Of a stretch of 64,000 bases of DNA, positions 1 to 12,145 are shown one piece after another; within the stretch, counting starts at the first letter, position 1; the number at the start of each line of letters is the position of its first letter. This DNA comes from Paraburkholderia sabiae. GTDB taxonomy: Bacteria; Pseudomonadota; Gammaproteobacteria; Burkholderiales; Burkholderiaceae. Position numbers and translations under genes: made by a program. Under the pieces are notes generated by a model, which was not told the origin of the DNA, searched no databases, and worked only from the letters and a program-made list of their open reading frames with translations. The stretch spans positions 248,001-312,000 of the forward strand of contig NZ_CP125295.1 in NCBI RefSeq assembly GCF_030412785.1. The letters run 5' to 3'.

Positions 1-661
1 GCGGCGACATCGGGCGACGCAGGGCTCAGATGCGGGACGATGCCGAGCAACGGCGCGTTGTACTGTCGATCGAGCCGTGCACGCAGCGCGTCGATGTTCT
101 CGTCGGGAAACAGCATGGCGGGATCCACGCGATTCGCGACCCAGCCCACGATGGGCAGGCCGCGCGCGGCGATCGCTTCCGCCGTCAGCAGCGCGTGGCT
201 GATGCAGCCCAGCCGCATGCCGACGACGAGCACCACGGGAAGATTCAATGCGAACGCGAGATCGGCGGTGTCGTGCGCGTCGGTGAGCGGCACGCGAAAG
301 CCGCCGACGCCTTCCACGACGACTACATCGGCCATTTGCACCGCCTGCGCATGCGCCTCGACGATGCGCGTCATGTCGAGCGCGACGTTTTCATGCGCGG
401 CGGCGATGTGCGGTGCGGCCGGTTCCTTCAACATGAACGGCGTGCGGATCTCGGGCGGCAACAGCACGTTGGCAGCGGCGTCGAGCTGATCGGCGTCTTC
501 GTTGTGCAGCACGCCGTCGACGAGCGTCGCGCCCGCCGCGATCGGCTTCATCGCGGTCGCGCGCAAGCCTTCGCGCACAAAGCCGCGCAACAGCGCCGCC
601 GACACCAGCGTCTTGCCGATTTCGGTATCGGTGCCCGTCACGAAGAGAGACAGTGCTTGGC

Positions 662-665
<4 letters not shown>
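1..665 (-). CDS. bioD: Dethiobiotin synthetase BioD (3' end cut off)
   Basis: ATP-dependent ring closure of 7,8-diaminopelargonate with CO2 to dethiobiotin, the penultimate step of biotin synthesis, in the cytoplasm. Reading the minus strand from the ATG at 663-665 gives an open frame of 221 codons that runs off the left edge without a stop; the family is about 230-240 residues, so little is missing. The P-loop GTDTEIGKT lies at residues 11-19, and VEGVGG follows mid-protein in the conserved P-loop NTPase core. The start overlaps the bioF stop by 4 bp (ATGA type), so translation is probably coupled. bioB would be expected beyond the edge; that is inference. Confidence 0.95.
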
Positions 666-1845
<1,180 letters not shown>

Positions 1846-1846
<1 letters not shown>

Positions 1847-3207
1847 CAGCGCGTCTCCGTCAATGTCGCTTCGAACGTGGCGCGCGTGCGCTCGGCGAGC
1901 AACGCGATTTCTTCGTCGTCGAGAATGTACGGCGGCATCAGGTACACCGTGGTGCCGATCGGACGCAGCAGCAGTTCGCGCTGCAATGCGTTTTCGAAGA
2001 AGCGGCGCGAGAAGGTCTTCGCGGCATCGGCGTCGTCGATGACGGCGTCGAACGCGAAGATCGTGCCGCGCTGACGCAGATTGCGCACCTGCGCATGTTG
2101 CGCGAGCGGTTCGAGCGCAGCGCGCATCGCCGCCGATTTCTTTTCATTCGTGGCGAGCACGTTGTCGCTCGCGAACAGATCGAGCGTTGCGAGCGCGGCG
2201 CGGCACGCAAGCGGATTGCCCGTGTACGAATGCGAATGAAGGAAGCCGCGCGTGGTGTCGTCGTCGTAGAAGGCGGCGAAGATTTCGTCGCGCGACAACA
2301 CGATCGACAGCGGCAGATAACCGCCGCTGATGCCCTTCGACAGACACAGAAAGTCCGGCCACACGCGGGCCTGTTCGCTCGCGAAGAAGGTGCCCGTGCG
2401 CCCGCAGCCAACGGCGATTTCGTCGGCGATCAGATGCACGCTGTAGCCGTCGCAGAGCTCGCGCAAGCCCGCGATATACGACGGGTCATGCATCGCCATG
2501 CCCGCTGCGCACTGCACGAGCGGCTCGACGATCAGCGCGGCGATGTTGCCGGCGCGCGCTTCGAACAGCGCGCGTACGTCGGCGAGCGCGCGTTGCGCGA
2601 CATCGGCGGCCGTTTCGCCTTCGCGTGCGAAGCGCGCATCGGGCGACGCGACGACGTGCGCGTTGCGGATCAGGGGATCGTATGCGTCCTTGAAGAGCGC
2701 GACGTCGGTGACACCGAGCGCGCCGATCGTCTCGCCGTGATAGCTGTTCGCGACGCAGACGAACTCGCGCTTGTAGTCGTAGCCGCGATTGCGCCACGAG
2801 TGGAAGCTCATCTTCAGCGCGATCTCGACGGCCGACGCGCCATCGGACGCGAAGAACGCATGTCCGAGCGTGTTCTGCGTGAGCGCGCCGAGTCGTTCGG
2901 CGAGTTCGATCGCGGGCTCGTGCGTGCAGCCGGCGAGCATCGCGTGCTCGAGCGTGTCGAGCTGGTCTTTCAGCGCGGCGTTGATGCGCGGGTTCGCGTG
3001 GCCGAACAGGTTGACCCACCACGAACTGATCGCGTCGAGATAACGATGTCCGGCGCGATCGTAAAGCCACGCGCCGGCACCGCGCGAAACGGGCACGAGC
3101 GGATAGCGCTCGTGATGCTTCATCTGCGTACAGGGATGCCAAACAGCGCGCAGGCTGCGGGCGATCCAGTCTTCGGTTGCCTGTGTGTCCAAAACTACTC
3201 CGAACAT
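1846..3207 (-). CDS. bioA: Adenosylmethionine-8-amino-7-oxononanoate aminotransferase BioA
   Basis: Transfers the amino group of S-adenosylmethionine to 7-keto-8-aminopelargonate, giving diaminopelargonate. I chose the ATG at 3205-3207 (MFGVVLDTQ), giving 453 residues, because the frame upstream (to 3486) is Arg-rich and unlike the family. Features: WHPCTQM near residue 23, [10 protein letters not shown] at 61-70, SYHGET with the substrate tyrosine near 156, [12 protein letters not shown] near 261, and the PLP lysine in LSKGISGG (K291). It is the first gene of the bioAFD operon, so the promoter should lie in the 680-bp space upstream. Confidence 0.96.
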
Positions 3208-3889
3208 GAACCGGGCAAGGCGCGCGCGGGCGCGTCGTGCTGATCGGTCATGTAAATGGGTGATGCAAATCCTGCTGGCGAATCGGGACGCATGACGTCC
3301 GCTGAATCCGGCGCCGCAGAGCGTCGTTCGCATCGCCGGCGATGGCGGTGCGGGCGCTTTCCGTGCGTCGGATGGACTGTCGCGTTCGCGTGCTTGAAGC
3401 TCGATAGCGCGCTTTTTCGCGGCAGCGGAAGTGAGATTAGCGCGATATCCGCTGCAATGCACTATCTGAAAACACCATGCTTTCAATGGCTTACGCGCGT
3501 TTTTCCGGGATTGGCGACAGCTCGCGACAGTTCGTTTTCAAACGCCGCAAATGACCGTAGATAACGACGGCAAAGTCATGGGCCCCCTGTGAAAAAATCT
3601 GGCGCGGCGAGGGCGTTTTGGGGGCGGTTCGATGTGATGCGAGCGGCGGCGGCCGCTCTCTGGCGGTGAGAGCAGTGTCAAGTTGGGCGGTCGTGCGCGG
3701 CGTTCCTGGCGCACCAGGTCGAATTGGCGCGTTACGTTGGAATCCTGAGAATCGAGGCCGATTCATCAGTTCAGGCGAGAAGGGATCGGAGATTTGGCCT
3801 GCGCGAGCGCGCGGCGGCGTGTGCGGGAAAAGCGGGGAGGTGAGGCAATCTCGCCCGATGCGCAGAACACGCAACGGGCGACAGGTCGA
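3208..3889. other. 682-bp intergenic region upstream of bioA
   Basis: No gene is supported here. Open frames exist on both strands but are Arg/Pro-rich and read as high-GC noise. The bioA promoter should lie in it. I found no convincing BirA-type operator (a TTGTAAAC-like dyad) and no clean -35/-10 pair. A short A-run after a GC-rich stretch near 3585-3600 is not a clear terminator. Confidence 0.5.
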
Positions 3890-5179
3890 TCAGCGGCTGG
3901 CCAGCGCGGGCTTGCCGCCGTCCTTCGACGGGGATTCGGCGTCGGCGTCAGCCGTTTGCGTCGAGGTGTCTTTCCACACGACGTTGTCGTTGACTGCGTA
4001 CAGGTGGCACGGGTCCGAACTCTGCTTCTGGCAATTCGAGATCGCCACCGACATCGGATCGTCGCCGCCTTCGGCCCATGACCACGCGCCCGAATCCGAC
4101 ACGGCGAACGCGCGGCTCGGATACTGATGCAGGAAGTTGCGATAACCGGCGCGACCGGCTTCATCGACGAACGGCACGGAGTCGACGGCATCGATCTTCG
4201 CGAAGTGCGTGGCCTTCGGCTGCGTCGGTTCGGCGACGCGATACTGCACGCCCGTCGGCATGCCGACACGCGCGAGGAAGGCTTCGACGGACGGCCACCA
4301 GACCCGCACGCCGTCGCGATCGCCGACGAGGCGATGCGCGTCGTTCTTGTACGAGCCGAAATCGACCATCTTCGCGTTCACGCCCTTGCCCAGCGTGTTC
4401 TGCGTGTAGGCGGTGTACATCCGCGAAACGAGCGCCGACGGCCAGATCGAATCGTTGTCGCCGTACAGCCAGAGCGACGGCACGTGCGTGCTTTCGCCAT
4501 ACGTGCCGAACGCGTTCGTCAGATTGCCTTGCCAGTCGGTGCAGGCGTCCTGACGCAGGCCACCCGAGAAATTGATCAGTGCGCGCACGCCGGGCGCGGC
4601 GTTCGTGCCGTACGCGATGGTCGCGAGGCCGCCATGCGAGGTGCCGGCCACGACAATGTGCTGCGCGTCGACGTAGCTCTGCTTCGACATGTAGTTGACG
4701 GTCGTGGCGACGTCGGCGGCCTGGCTCAGACCGTTGCGCGTCACGTCGCAGCCGTCCTGCACGTACGAGCCGCCCGAATCGGCAAAACCCTGACGGTTCG
4801 GCGCGACGACGACATAACCGCGCCGCACGAATTCGCGCGCCAGCGACACGGGATCGCTGCGCGTCTGCATGCGCGGATCGCCGTGAATCTTGCCGTGGTT
4901 GAACACGACCATCGGGAACGGGCCGGGACCTTCCGGCTTGTAGACGGTCGTTTCGAGAGTGACATTGCCGTCGCCGTCGACGGGAATGCGGATGACCTGT
5001 TCGCTCAGCTTGACGACGGGCAGGTAGCCGTCTTCATCGAGGGCGAGCCGCTGCACCTGGGCGCGGCCGAGCGGGCCGGTTTCGGCATCCGCGAGCGGAT
5101 CCGCGTGCGCGGTCGTGACAGCGCTGGCCACGAAGGCCGCCGACATCGCACAAACCGTCAGAACTTTGCTGAACACCAT
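3890..5179 (-). CDS. Secreted alpha/beta hydrolase (dienelactone hydrolase/prolyl peptidase-like)
   Basis: 429 residues with an N-terminal Sec signal peptide (cleavage likely after AHA, residue 26), so periplasmic or secreted. The alpha/beta hydrolase core shows FNHG as the oxyanion-hole region (about residue 93), a PNRQGF(A)DSGG strand-turn, and the nucleophile elbow GTSHGG with Ser171. A cysteine pair (QDGC, DAC) may form a disulfide. The C-terminal third (from about residue 310) is a beta-rich extension ending in Glu/Asp/Lys-rich low complexity. The substrate cannot be told from sequence; ester or peptide hydrolysis is inference. It stands alone, with no co-directional gene within 500 bp on either side. 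Confidence 0.8.
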   Translation of the reverse strand: MVFSKVLTVCAMSAAFVASAVTTAHADPLADAETGPLGRAQVQRLALDEDGYLPVVKLSEQVIRIPVDGDGNVTLETTVYKPEGPGPFPMVVFNHGKIHGDPRMQTRSDPVSLAREFVRRGYVVVAPNRQGFADSGGSYVQDGCDVTRNGLSQAADVATTVNYMSKQSYVDAQHIVVAGTSHGGLATIAYGTNAAPGVRALINFSGGLRQDACTDWQGNLTNAFGTYGESTHVPSLWLYGDNDSIWPSALVSRMYTAYTQNTLGKGVNAKMVDFGSYKNDAHRLVGDRDGVRVWWPSVEAFLARVGMPTGVQYRVAEPTQPKATHFAKIDAVDSVPFVDEAGRAGYRNFLHQYPSRAFAVSDSGAWSWAEGGDDPMSVAISNCQKQSSDPCHLYAVNDNVVWKDTSTQTADADAESPSKDGGKPALASR

Positions 5180-5739
5180 CCGCTACACCTGCTCTCAAAA
5201 ACGCTGAACCTTCCCTAACGGGGATCCGGTGTGGACTGCCGTAGGTCTGATTTGGCTCCGTTTGCACGCCAAAACAAGGTCAAAAGATCACGCACGTCGC
5301 GATATTCGCGTACGCAGACAGATCAGGACCGCATTGGAGTGAACCGAAGCCGGTCGACGCGACCCCACGCGTCGAAGTGAGCGCCTCGCGATGCCCCGGA
5401 TCGCGTGCCCGCTGAACGATCAGCGGGCGGTGCGTCTGGACATCCTGCGGGAGCGGTGGACCGCTACCTCGCTACGGAGCGCTGCAACATCTGTAGGACT
5501 CATACTGGCACGACAATTTATATTTGTGCAATTCAGTACAAACCCCTTGCGGCACTATTTGCAGGCTGGCAGGGGCGCTCGCAACGGCGCGGGGCGGCCC
5601 GCCGGGCAAAGGCGGAAAGAATCGGATATGAGGGACGTGGCGTCGATCCAACACATTGATTTTTCTACAGAAACGGCCCTTATTTGAGTTTTTTGGCAGG
5701 CATTTAAGACGTTGCTGCAGTGCAATCGGAAAGATAGAG
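5180..5739. other. 560-bp intergenic region
   Basis: No gene is supported. The left part should hold the promoter of the secreted hydrolase (minus strand). It contains a perfect 9-bp inverted repeat with a 4-base loop (5407-5428) and an AT-richer stretch near 5505-5550. Short open frames on the plus strand have no good ribosome-binding site or recognisable composition. A small RNA is possible but there is no positive evidence. Confidence 0.45.
5407..5428. repeat. Perfect 9-bp inverted repeat with tetraloop
   Basis: GCCCGCTGA (5407-5415), loop ACGA, TCAGCGGGC (5420-5428). There is no T-run on either side, so it is not a classical terminator. It could be an RNA hairpin or a protein-binding dyad; function unknown. 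Confidence 0.5.
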
Positions 5740-6186
5740 TCAGCGATCGCTCACATCGCCGTCGACGTAACGCCAGCGCGCGTCGTCGCCTCTGATGAAG
5801 CGGCTGGATTCATGCAGCCGATGCGCCCGTCCGCCCACTTTGTACCGCGCGACGAACTCCACTTCGGCGTGCGTATCGTCGAGCGGCGTGAAGCGTTTGA
5901 TCTGCAGACCTAGCCAGCGCGGCGCGTCGGGCGCATCCGTGTCGACGTCGAGATCGGCGGGGCAGGTTTGTGGCGCCCATGTCTCGCGCAAATAGTGGGA
6001 TTCGCCGAGCACGTACGCGCTATAGCGCGAGCGCATCAGCTCGAACGCATTCGGCGCCGCCGCGCCGCCGTCGATATATCGCCCGCAGCAATCCGCGAAA
6101 CGCGGCGGCTTGTCGGTGTCGCGCCGGTTCGGCGCGGCGCCGCCGCAAGGACAATCGACGGGACGTGGTTTCGCTGATGCAGTCAT
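5740..6186 (-). CDS. YchJ-like (UPF0225, SEC-C-type) zinc-binding protein
   Basis: 148 residues with the family layout: an N-terminal Cys cluster (CPCGG near residue 13 and FADCCGRYIDG near 31-40) expected to bind zinc, followed by a cystatin/NTF2-like beta-rich domain with the FELMRSRYSAYVLG segment typical of YchJ/UPF0225 proteins. The molecular function of the family is unknown. It is the last gene of the minus-strand acyl-CoA operon, 18 bp after the acyl-CoA dehydrogenase stop, so it is probably co-transcribed. Confidence 0.85.
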   Translation of the reverse strand: MTASAKPRPVDCPCGGAAPNRRDTDKPPRFADCCGRYIDGGAAAPNAFELMRSRYSAYVLGESHYLRETWAPQTCPADLDVDTDAPDAPRWLGLQIKRFTPLDDTHAEVEFVARYKVGGRAHRLHESSRFIRGDDARWRYVDGDVSDR

Positions 6187-6204
6187 GAAAGTTCGAAGAA
6201 AGGT

Positions 6205-7335
6205 TTAACTCAGTCCGCGCGCGATCAGAATCTTCTGGATATCGCTGGTGCCTTCGTAGATCTGGCACACGCGGACGTCGCGATAAATACGTTCGACGGG
6301 GAAATCGCTCAGATAGCCGTAGCCGCCATGAATCTGCAGCGCGGCCGAACAGATCCGTTCCGCCGCTTCGGACGCGAACAGCTTGGCCATCGCCGCTTCC
6401 GTCAGACATGGTTGGCCCGCGTCTTTCAGCGCGGCCGCGTGCCAGATCAGCTGACGCGCCGCCTCGAGTTGCGTCGCCATGTCGGCGAGCCGGAACTGCA
6501 CGGCCTGATGCGAAAAAAGCGGCTGCCCGAAGCTTTCGCGCTCTTTCGCGTACGCGAGCGCCGCTTCGAACGCCGCGCGCGCCATGCCGACGCTCTGCGC
6601 GGCAATCCCGATGCGCCCGCCTTCGAGCCCCGACAGCGCGATCCGGTAGCCTTCGCCTTCCGCGCCGATCAGGTTCGCAGCGGGCACGCGGCAGTTGTCG
6701 AACACGATCTGCGCGGTATCGGACGAATGCTGGCCGAGCTTCTCTTCGAGGCGCGCGACGACATAACCGGGCGCGTCCGTCGGCACGATGAACGCGCTGA
6801 TGCCGCGCTTGCCCGCGCTTTTATCGGTGACGGCCATCACGATCGCGACATTGCCGTTCTTGCCGCTCGTGATGAACTGCTTGACGCCGTTGAGCACGTA
6901 CGAGTCGCCGTCGCGGGTTGCCGTGGTGCGCAACGCCGACGCATCCGAGCCCGCCTGCGGTTCGGTCAGACAAAAAGCGCCGAGCATTTCGCCGCGTGCG
7001 AGCGGCGTGAGCCAGTCGCGCTTCTGCTGCTCGTTGCCGAACGTCAGCAGAATGCTGCACACCGGGCAGTTATTGACCGAGATCGCCGTCGATGTACCGC
7101 CGTCGCCTGCCGCGATTTCTTCGAGTATCACCGCGAGCGCCAGCGCGTCGAGGCCGGCGCCGCCGTATTCCTCGGGCACGAGCACGCCGTACGCGCCGAG
7201 TTCGGCAAGCTGGCGATGCACGTCGGCGGGAAACGTGCGCTCGCGGTCCCATTGCGCGGCGTTCGGCGTCACGGCTTCGCGCACGAAAGTGCGCACCGCG
7301 TCGCGGATCATCAGGTGGTCCTGATCGAGCAACAT
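6205..7335 (-). CDS. Acyl-CoA dehydrogenase
   Basis: FAD-dependent alpha,beta-desaturation of an acyl-CoA, passing electrons to ETF. 376 residues, the usual length. The N-terminal helical domain is followed by FCLTEPQAGSDAS (substrate/FAD strand domain) and FITSGKNGNVAIVMA, and the C-terminal domain has IHGGYGYLSDFPVERIYRD. The catalytic base should be the Glu in YEGTSDIQ near the C-terminus, as in short-chain and isobutyryl-type enzymes. It sits 49 bp after the SDR gene in a run with a thiolase and a LiuR-like regulator, which suggests a branched-chain or short-chain acyl-CoA substrate (inference). Confidence 0.93.
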   Translation of the reverse strand: MLLDQDHLMIRDAVRTFVREAVTPNAAQWDRERTFPADVHRQLAELGAYGVLVPEEYGGAGLDALALAVILEEIAAGDGGTSTAISVNNCPVCSILLTFGNEQQKRDWLTPLARGEMLGAFCLTEPQAGSDASALRTTATRDGDSYVLNGVKQFITSGKNGNVAIVMAVTDKSAGKRGISAFIVPTDAPGYVVARLEEKLGQHSSDTAQIVFDNCRVPAANLIGAEGEGYRIALSGLEGGRIGIAAQSVGMARAAFEAALAYAKERESFGQPLFSHQAVQFRLADMATQLEAARQLIWHAAALKDAGQPCLTEAAMAKLFASEAAERICSAALQIHGGYGYLSDFPVERIYRDVRVCQIYEGTSDIQKILIARGLS

Positions 7336-7384
7336 GCGGGTGTCTCCTGGATGTCTTTATCGTCTGATCACGTTGCTACCGGTT

Positions 7385-8062
<678 letters not shown>

Positions 8063-8126
8063 CGATAGTCCTTTCGTCCTTTCGCGAGCGCGCGCAACGT
8101 TGCGCGCGCCGTCAGTGAAAAGCTGC

Positions 8127-9317
8127 TTAAACCAGTTCGACGCCCATGGCCGTCGCCTCGCCGCCGCCGATGCACAGGCTCGCGACGCCGCGCTTCAGGC
8201 CGCGCTTCTTCAGCGCGCCGATCAGCGTGACGAGAATGCGCGCGCCCGATGCACCGATCGGGTGGCCGAGCGCGCACGCGCCGCCGTTCACGTTGACCTT
8301 GTCGTGCGGCAGGTTGTGTTCTTTCATCGCGGCCATCGTGACGACGGCGAATGCCTCGTTGATCTCGTACAGATCGACGTCTTGCGCTTTCCAGCCGTTC
8401 TTCTCGAACAGCTTGCGGATCGCGCCGACGGGCGCCGTCGTGAACTTCGCGGGTTCCTGAGCGAAAGTGGAATGGCCGACGACGCGCGCGAGCGGCGTCA
8501 CGCCGAGCTTCTTCGCCGTCGATTCGCGCATCATCACGAGCGCCGCCGCGCCGTCGCTGATCGACGACGAGTTCGCGGCTGTCACCGTGCCCGTCTTGCT
8601 GAACGCGGGCTTGAGCGTCGGAATCTTGTCGAGATTCGCCTTGAACGGCTGCTCGTCGCGCTCGACGGTCACGCTGCCTTTCTTGCCTTCGATCGTCACA
8701 GGCGCGATTTCCCATGCGAACGAACCGTCTTCGTTCGCGCGTTTCGCGCGCACCAGCGATTCGACCGCGAATTTGTCCTGCGCTTCACGCGTGAAGTCGA
8801 ACGAGCCTGCGCACTCTTCCGCGAACGTGCCCATCAGACGGCCTTTTTCGTACGCGTCTTCGAGGCCGTCGAGGAACATGTGATCCATCACCTGGCCGTG
8901 GCCCATGCGCATGCCGCCGCGTGCCTTCGGCAGCAGATACGGCGCGTTCGTCATGCTTTCCATGCCACCCGCGACGATCACGTCGACGGAACCGGCCGCG
9001 AGCATGTCGTGCGCGAACATCGCCGCGCGCATGCCGGAGCCGCACATCTTGTTGATGGTGGTGGAACCCGTCGACAGCGGCAGGCCCGCGCCGAGCGCCG
9101 CCTGGCGCGCGGGCGCCTGGCCCTGGCCTGCGGGCAGCACGCAGCCGATCACGGCTTCTTCGATCTGTTCAGGCTTCAGGCCCGCGCGCTCGACGGCCGC
9201 CTTGATCGCGATCGCACCGAGTTGCGGCGCCGTCAGCGATGCGAAGTCGCCCTGAAACGCGGCCATCGGCGTGCGCGCGACGGAAACGATGACGACGGGA
9301 TCTTGTGTCTCACTCAT
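8127..9317 (-). CDS. Acetyl-CoA C-acyltransferase (thiolase II)
   Basis: Condensation or thiolysis of 3-ketoacyl-CoA. 396 residues, family-typical. The nucleophilic Cys lies in NKMCGSGMRAAM (about residue 90), the active-site His in GGACALGHPIGASGAR, and the second Cys in CIGGGEATAMG near the C-terminus. It resembles PhaA/BktB/AtoB biosynthetic thiolases in size and motifs, so it could feed PHB synthesis or act in ketogenic amino-acid breakdown. The start codon lies inside the 3' end of the carbonic anhydrase gene (8-bp overlap), implying co-transcription. Confidence 0.95.
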   Translation of the reverse strand: MSETQDPVVIVSVARTPMAAFQGDFASLTAPQLGAIAIKAAVERAGLKPEQIEEAVIGCVLPAGQGQAPARQAALGAGLPLSTGSTTINKMCGSGMRAAMFAHDMLAAGSVDVIVAGGMESMTNAPYLLPKARGGMRMGHGQVMDHMFLDGLEDAYEKGRLMGTFAEECAGSFDFTREAQDKFAVESLVRAKRANEDGSFAWEIAPVTIEGKKGSVTVERDEQPFKANLDKIPTLKPAFSKTGTVTAANSSSISDGAAALVMMRESTAKKLGVTPLARVVGHSTFAQEPAKFTTAPVGAIRKLFEKNGWKAQDVDLYEINEAFAVVTMAAMKEHNLPHDKVNVNGGACALGHPIGASGARILVTLIGALKKRGLKRGVASLCIGGGEATAMGVELV

Positions 9318-10080
9318 GTTTCATCTCCTTGATAACACCGTGAACGACGGCGGCCACGTCGCCGAGCTTTGCGGCGTCGGCGGCGACCACGTCGTTGTCA
9401 GCCGAATGGGCGCGGCTCGCCGAAACAGCCGCAACGCAACTGGTGTAGGTCTCTTCGAGCTTCGTGGGATCCTTCACCGTCATGCCGAGATCGCGCACGC
9501 GTCCGTCATGCACGCCATAGACCCAGCCGTGAACGGTGAGGTCCTGACCGCGCGCCCACGCGTCGTTGAGGATCGTCGTGCGGCACACGTTGACGACCTG
9601 TTCGATCGTGTTCAGTTCGACGAGGCGGCGATGCCGCGCTTCGCCCATCGGCCATTCTTCGAGCAGCGATGCATGCTTCGAGCGCACGTCCTGCACGTGA
9701 TGCAGCCAGTTGTCCGCGAGACCGACGCGCCGGCCGTGCAGCGCCGCGCCGACGCCCGAGCAGCCGTAGTGGCCGACCACCATGATGTGCTTGATCTTCA
9801 GCAGATCGACGGCGAACTGGACCACGGACAGACAGTTCAGGTCCGAATGCACGACGACGTTCGCGATATTGCGGTGAACGAACACTTCGCCAGGCGGCAG
9901 ACCGATGATCTCGTTGGCGGGCACGCGCGAATCGGCGCAACCGATCCACAGGTATTCAGGCGCCTGCTGGTGCGCGAGACGCGAGAAGAATTCAGGATCG
10001 TCTTCGAGCTTGTGCGTGACCCACGCGTCGTTGTTCGCGAAGAGATGAGCGAGCGGATGTTCAGCGGCGTTCGTAGTCAT
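9310..10080 (-). CDS. can: Beta-class carbonic anhydrase
   Basis: Interconverts CO2 and bicarbonate in the cytoplasm. 256 residues. Zinc ligands and the dyad are visible: Cys-Asp-Ser-Arg in GCADSRVPANE (about residue 47), then HYGCSG with His and Cys ligands near 105-108. The C-terminal 30 residues (SASRAHSADNDVV and on) are an Ala-rich extension beyond the E. coli Can length. It overlaps the downstream thiolase gene by 8 bp and follows aceK by 58 bp. Bicarbonate supply for a biotin carboxylase in acyl-CoA breakdown would explain the placement (inference). Confidence 0.95.
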   Translation of the reverse strand: MTTNAAEHPLAHLFANNDAWVTHKLEDDPEFFSRLAHQQAPEYLWIGCADSRVPANEIIGLPPGEVFVHRNIANVVVHSDLNCLSVVQFAVDLLKIKHIMVVGHYGCSGVGAALHGRRVGLADNWLHHVQDVRSKHASLLEEWPMGEARHRRLVELNTIEQVVNVCRTTILNDAWARGQDLTVHGWVYGVHDGRVRDLGMTVKDPTKLEETYTSCVAAVSASRAHSADNDVVAADAAKLGDVAAVVHGVIKEMKHE

Positions 10081-10138
10081 GTTTCGTTCCGACGTAATCA
10101 GGTTGTTCGATGTTGTTCAGTGGTAGCGGGGCGCGCGT

Positions 10139-11947
10139 TCAGGCAGCGCGCTCCGCTGGTGCAGCAGTGCGATCGGCAGCGAACCTTTCCGGATAACGAA
10201 CGGAAAAGCGCAGGCTGCGATCGTAGGGATAAAAGTCGGGCAACTCGCCCCGCAGAATGTGATCCTTGTGCTTTTGCCACAGCGCGGGATCGAAAAAATC
10301 TGCGTGATGCTTGAGAAACGATTCGCGCACGCGCGGATCGCCGAGCAAAAAGGTGTGGTACGTCTCCGGGAAAATATCGTGCGGACCGACCGAGTACCAC
10401 GGCTCGCCCGACATCTCGTCTTCCTCGTTGCGCGGCGGCGGCACCGCGCGCACGTTGCAATCGGTGAGATATTCGATCTCGTCGTAGTCGTAGAACACGA
10501 CGCGTCCGTGTCGCGTGACGCCGAAGTTCTTGTACAGCATGTCGCCGGGGAAGATGTTCGCCTGCATCAGTTCCTTGACCGCGTTGCCGTATTCGCGGAT
10601 GCCGTGATCGATGTCGGCGTCCGTGCCGTTCTGCAGGAACAGATTGAGCGGCACCATGCGCCGCTCGATGTACACATGCCGGATGACGAGATTGTCGCCT
10701 TCGTATTCGAGCATCGAAGGCGCTTCCTTTTCCAGCTCGCGAATGAGCGCATCGTCGAGACGCGACAGCGGCAACGCGACGCTCGAATATTCGAGCGTAT
10801 CGGCCATGCGTCCCAGACGGTCATGGCGCTTCACGAGTTGATACTTGCCGACCACCTGTTCGCGCGTCGTTTCTTTCGGCGGCGGGAAGGCGTCCTTGAT
10901 CAGCTTGAACACGTACGGAAACGACGGCAGCGTGAACACGAGCATCACCATGCCCTTGATGCCGGGCGCGATGATGAAGCGGTCGCTCGAATGTTTCAGA
11001 TGACGCAGCAGATCGCGATAGAACAGATTCTTGCCCTGCTTCTGCAAACCTACCGACGTATAGATTTCCGCCTTCGGCTTGCCTTGCAGAATGCCGCCGA
11101 GGAACTCGACATACGCGGACGGCACTTCCATATCGACGAGAAAGTACGAATGCGCGAAGCTGAAAATGATCAGCAGCTGATCGCGCTTGCAGAGCAGCGC
11201 ATCGAGCGCGAGCAGGCCCGGTTTCACGTGATGAATCGGCAACGCGAACGGCACCATCATGTCGCCGTTGATGATCCGCCCGATGATGTACGCCGCCTTG
11301 TTGCGAAAGAACAGCGACGACAGCACATGAATCTGGAAATTGGGCGCTTCGTTGAAGGTGCCGAAGTTGTCGCGCAACGCCTGGATCACGCATTGCACGT
11401 CGCGCGTCAGATTCTCGAACGGCGGGTTCAGCTGAAAGTTCGTGACGATGCGCTCCAGCGTGACGGCGAGGCCGTCCTTGCCGGGGTAATACGCGCGATA
11501 CGTCGGCTTCGCGGCGGGCTCGTCGTTTTCGATGTACTCGGTCGAAATCGCGGGCCGCACGAAGATGAAATCGTTGTTGAAGTACGAGCGATGCAGGATA
11601 TGGCAGCACACCGAATTGAAGAACGTCTCCGCGCATTCGGGCTGCCGGTGCGTCGTCAACAGACCGATGTAGTGCAGCTTGATCTGCTGCCACACGCCGT
11701 CGTCGATGTTTTCCGCGTCGTACTCGTCTTCGAGTGTTTCGATGCACTCGCGCACGCGTTCGTCATACGACGTGATGCGATCGCGCGCGAGTTTTTGCAG
11801 GCCGTGCCAGTCGGCGGCTTCGAAGAGATCTTTGGCGCGGATCGCGGCTTCGCGAAAGATGCAGTAATGCCGGTCGAACCCCGCGAGCAGCGTCTCCGCG
11901 ACGTCGAAGCCGATCTGTGACGACAGCAGTTTGGGAAAGTGATTCAT
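10139..11947 (-). CDS. aceK: Isocitrate dehydrogenase kinase/phosphatase AceK
   Basis: Bifunctional enzyme that phosphorylates and dephosphorylates isocitrate dehydrogenase, directing flux into the glyoxylate bypass during growth on acetate or fatty acids. The start is the ATG at 11945-11947 (MNHFPKLL), giving 602 residues; the upstream in-frame extension is Arg-rich and not conserved-looking. The ATP-binding loop APGIKGMVM is mid-protein. The kinase-like catalytic segment GDMLYKNFG followed by [11 protein letters not shown] supplies the Asp, Asn and Asp that match the E. coli active-site pattern. No aceA or aceB is adjacent. Confidence 0.96.
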   Translation of the reverse strand: MNHFPKLLSSQIGFDVAETLLAGFDRHYCIFREAAIRAKDLFEAADWHGLQKLARDRITSYDERVRECIETLEDEYDAENIDDGVWQQIKLHYIGLLTTHRQPECAETFFNSVCCHILHRSYFNNDFIFVRPAISTEYIENDEPAAKPTYRAYYPGKDGLAVTLERIVTNFQLNPPFENLTRDVQCVIQALRDNFGTFNEAPNFQIHVLSSLFFRNKAAYIIGRIINGDMMVPFALPIHHVKPGLLALDALLCKRDQLLIIFSFAHSYFLVDMEVPSAYVEFLGGILQGKPKAEIYTSVGLQKQGKNLFYRDLLRHLKHSSDRFIIAPGIKGMVMLVFTLPSFPYVFKLIKDAFPPPKETTREQVVGKYQLVKRHDRLGRMADTLEYSSVALPLSRLDDALIRELEKEAPSMLEYEGDNLVIRHVYIERRMVPLNLFLQNGTDADIDHGIREYGNAVKELMQANIFPGDMLYKNFGVTRHGRVVFYDYDEIEYLTDCNVRAVPPPRNEEDEMSGEPWYSVGPHDIFPETYHTFLLGDPRVRESFLKHHADFFDPALWQKHKDHILRGELPDFYPYDRSLRFSVRYPERFAADRTAAPAERAA

Positions 11948-12145
11948 GTCGACCGTGCATTCGCTCAGTGTTCGCTCAATGTCGTGAAGACTCCCGCGAT
12001 TGTATCGCCCGGGTGAGCCTGGAAGACGCTCCCGAGCCTTTTGAGCGCGGCGCCTCCGGATAGACCTTGCTGCGTGTTGCAAGGCGTTCGGCACATCTTC
12101 ATGCAATGCCGTCCGAACAGCCGTGTTTGTCGTGCTATCTCCCGA

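Noticed and set aside
3491..3874. Minus-strand open frame of 127 codons between bioA and the secreted hydrolase
   Set aside because: Composition is Arg/Pro/Ala-rich noise typical of high-GC antisense frames; no ribosome site or domain seen.
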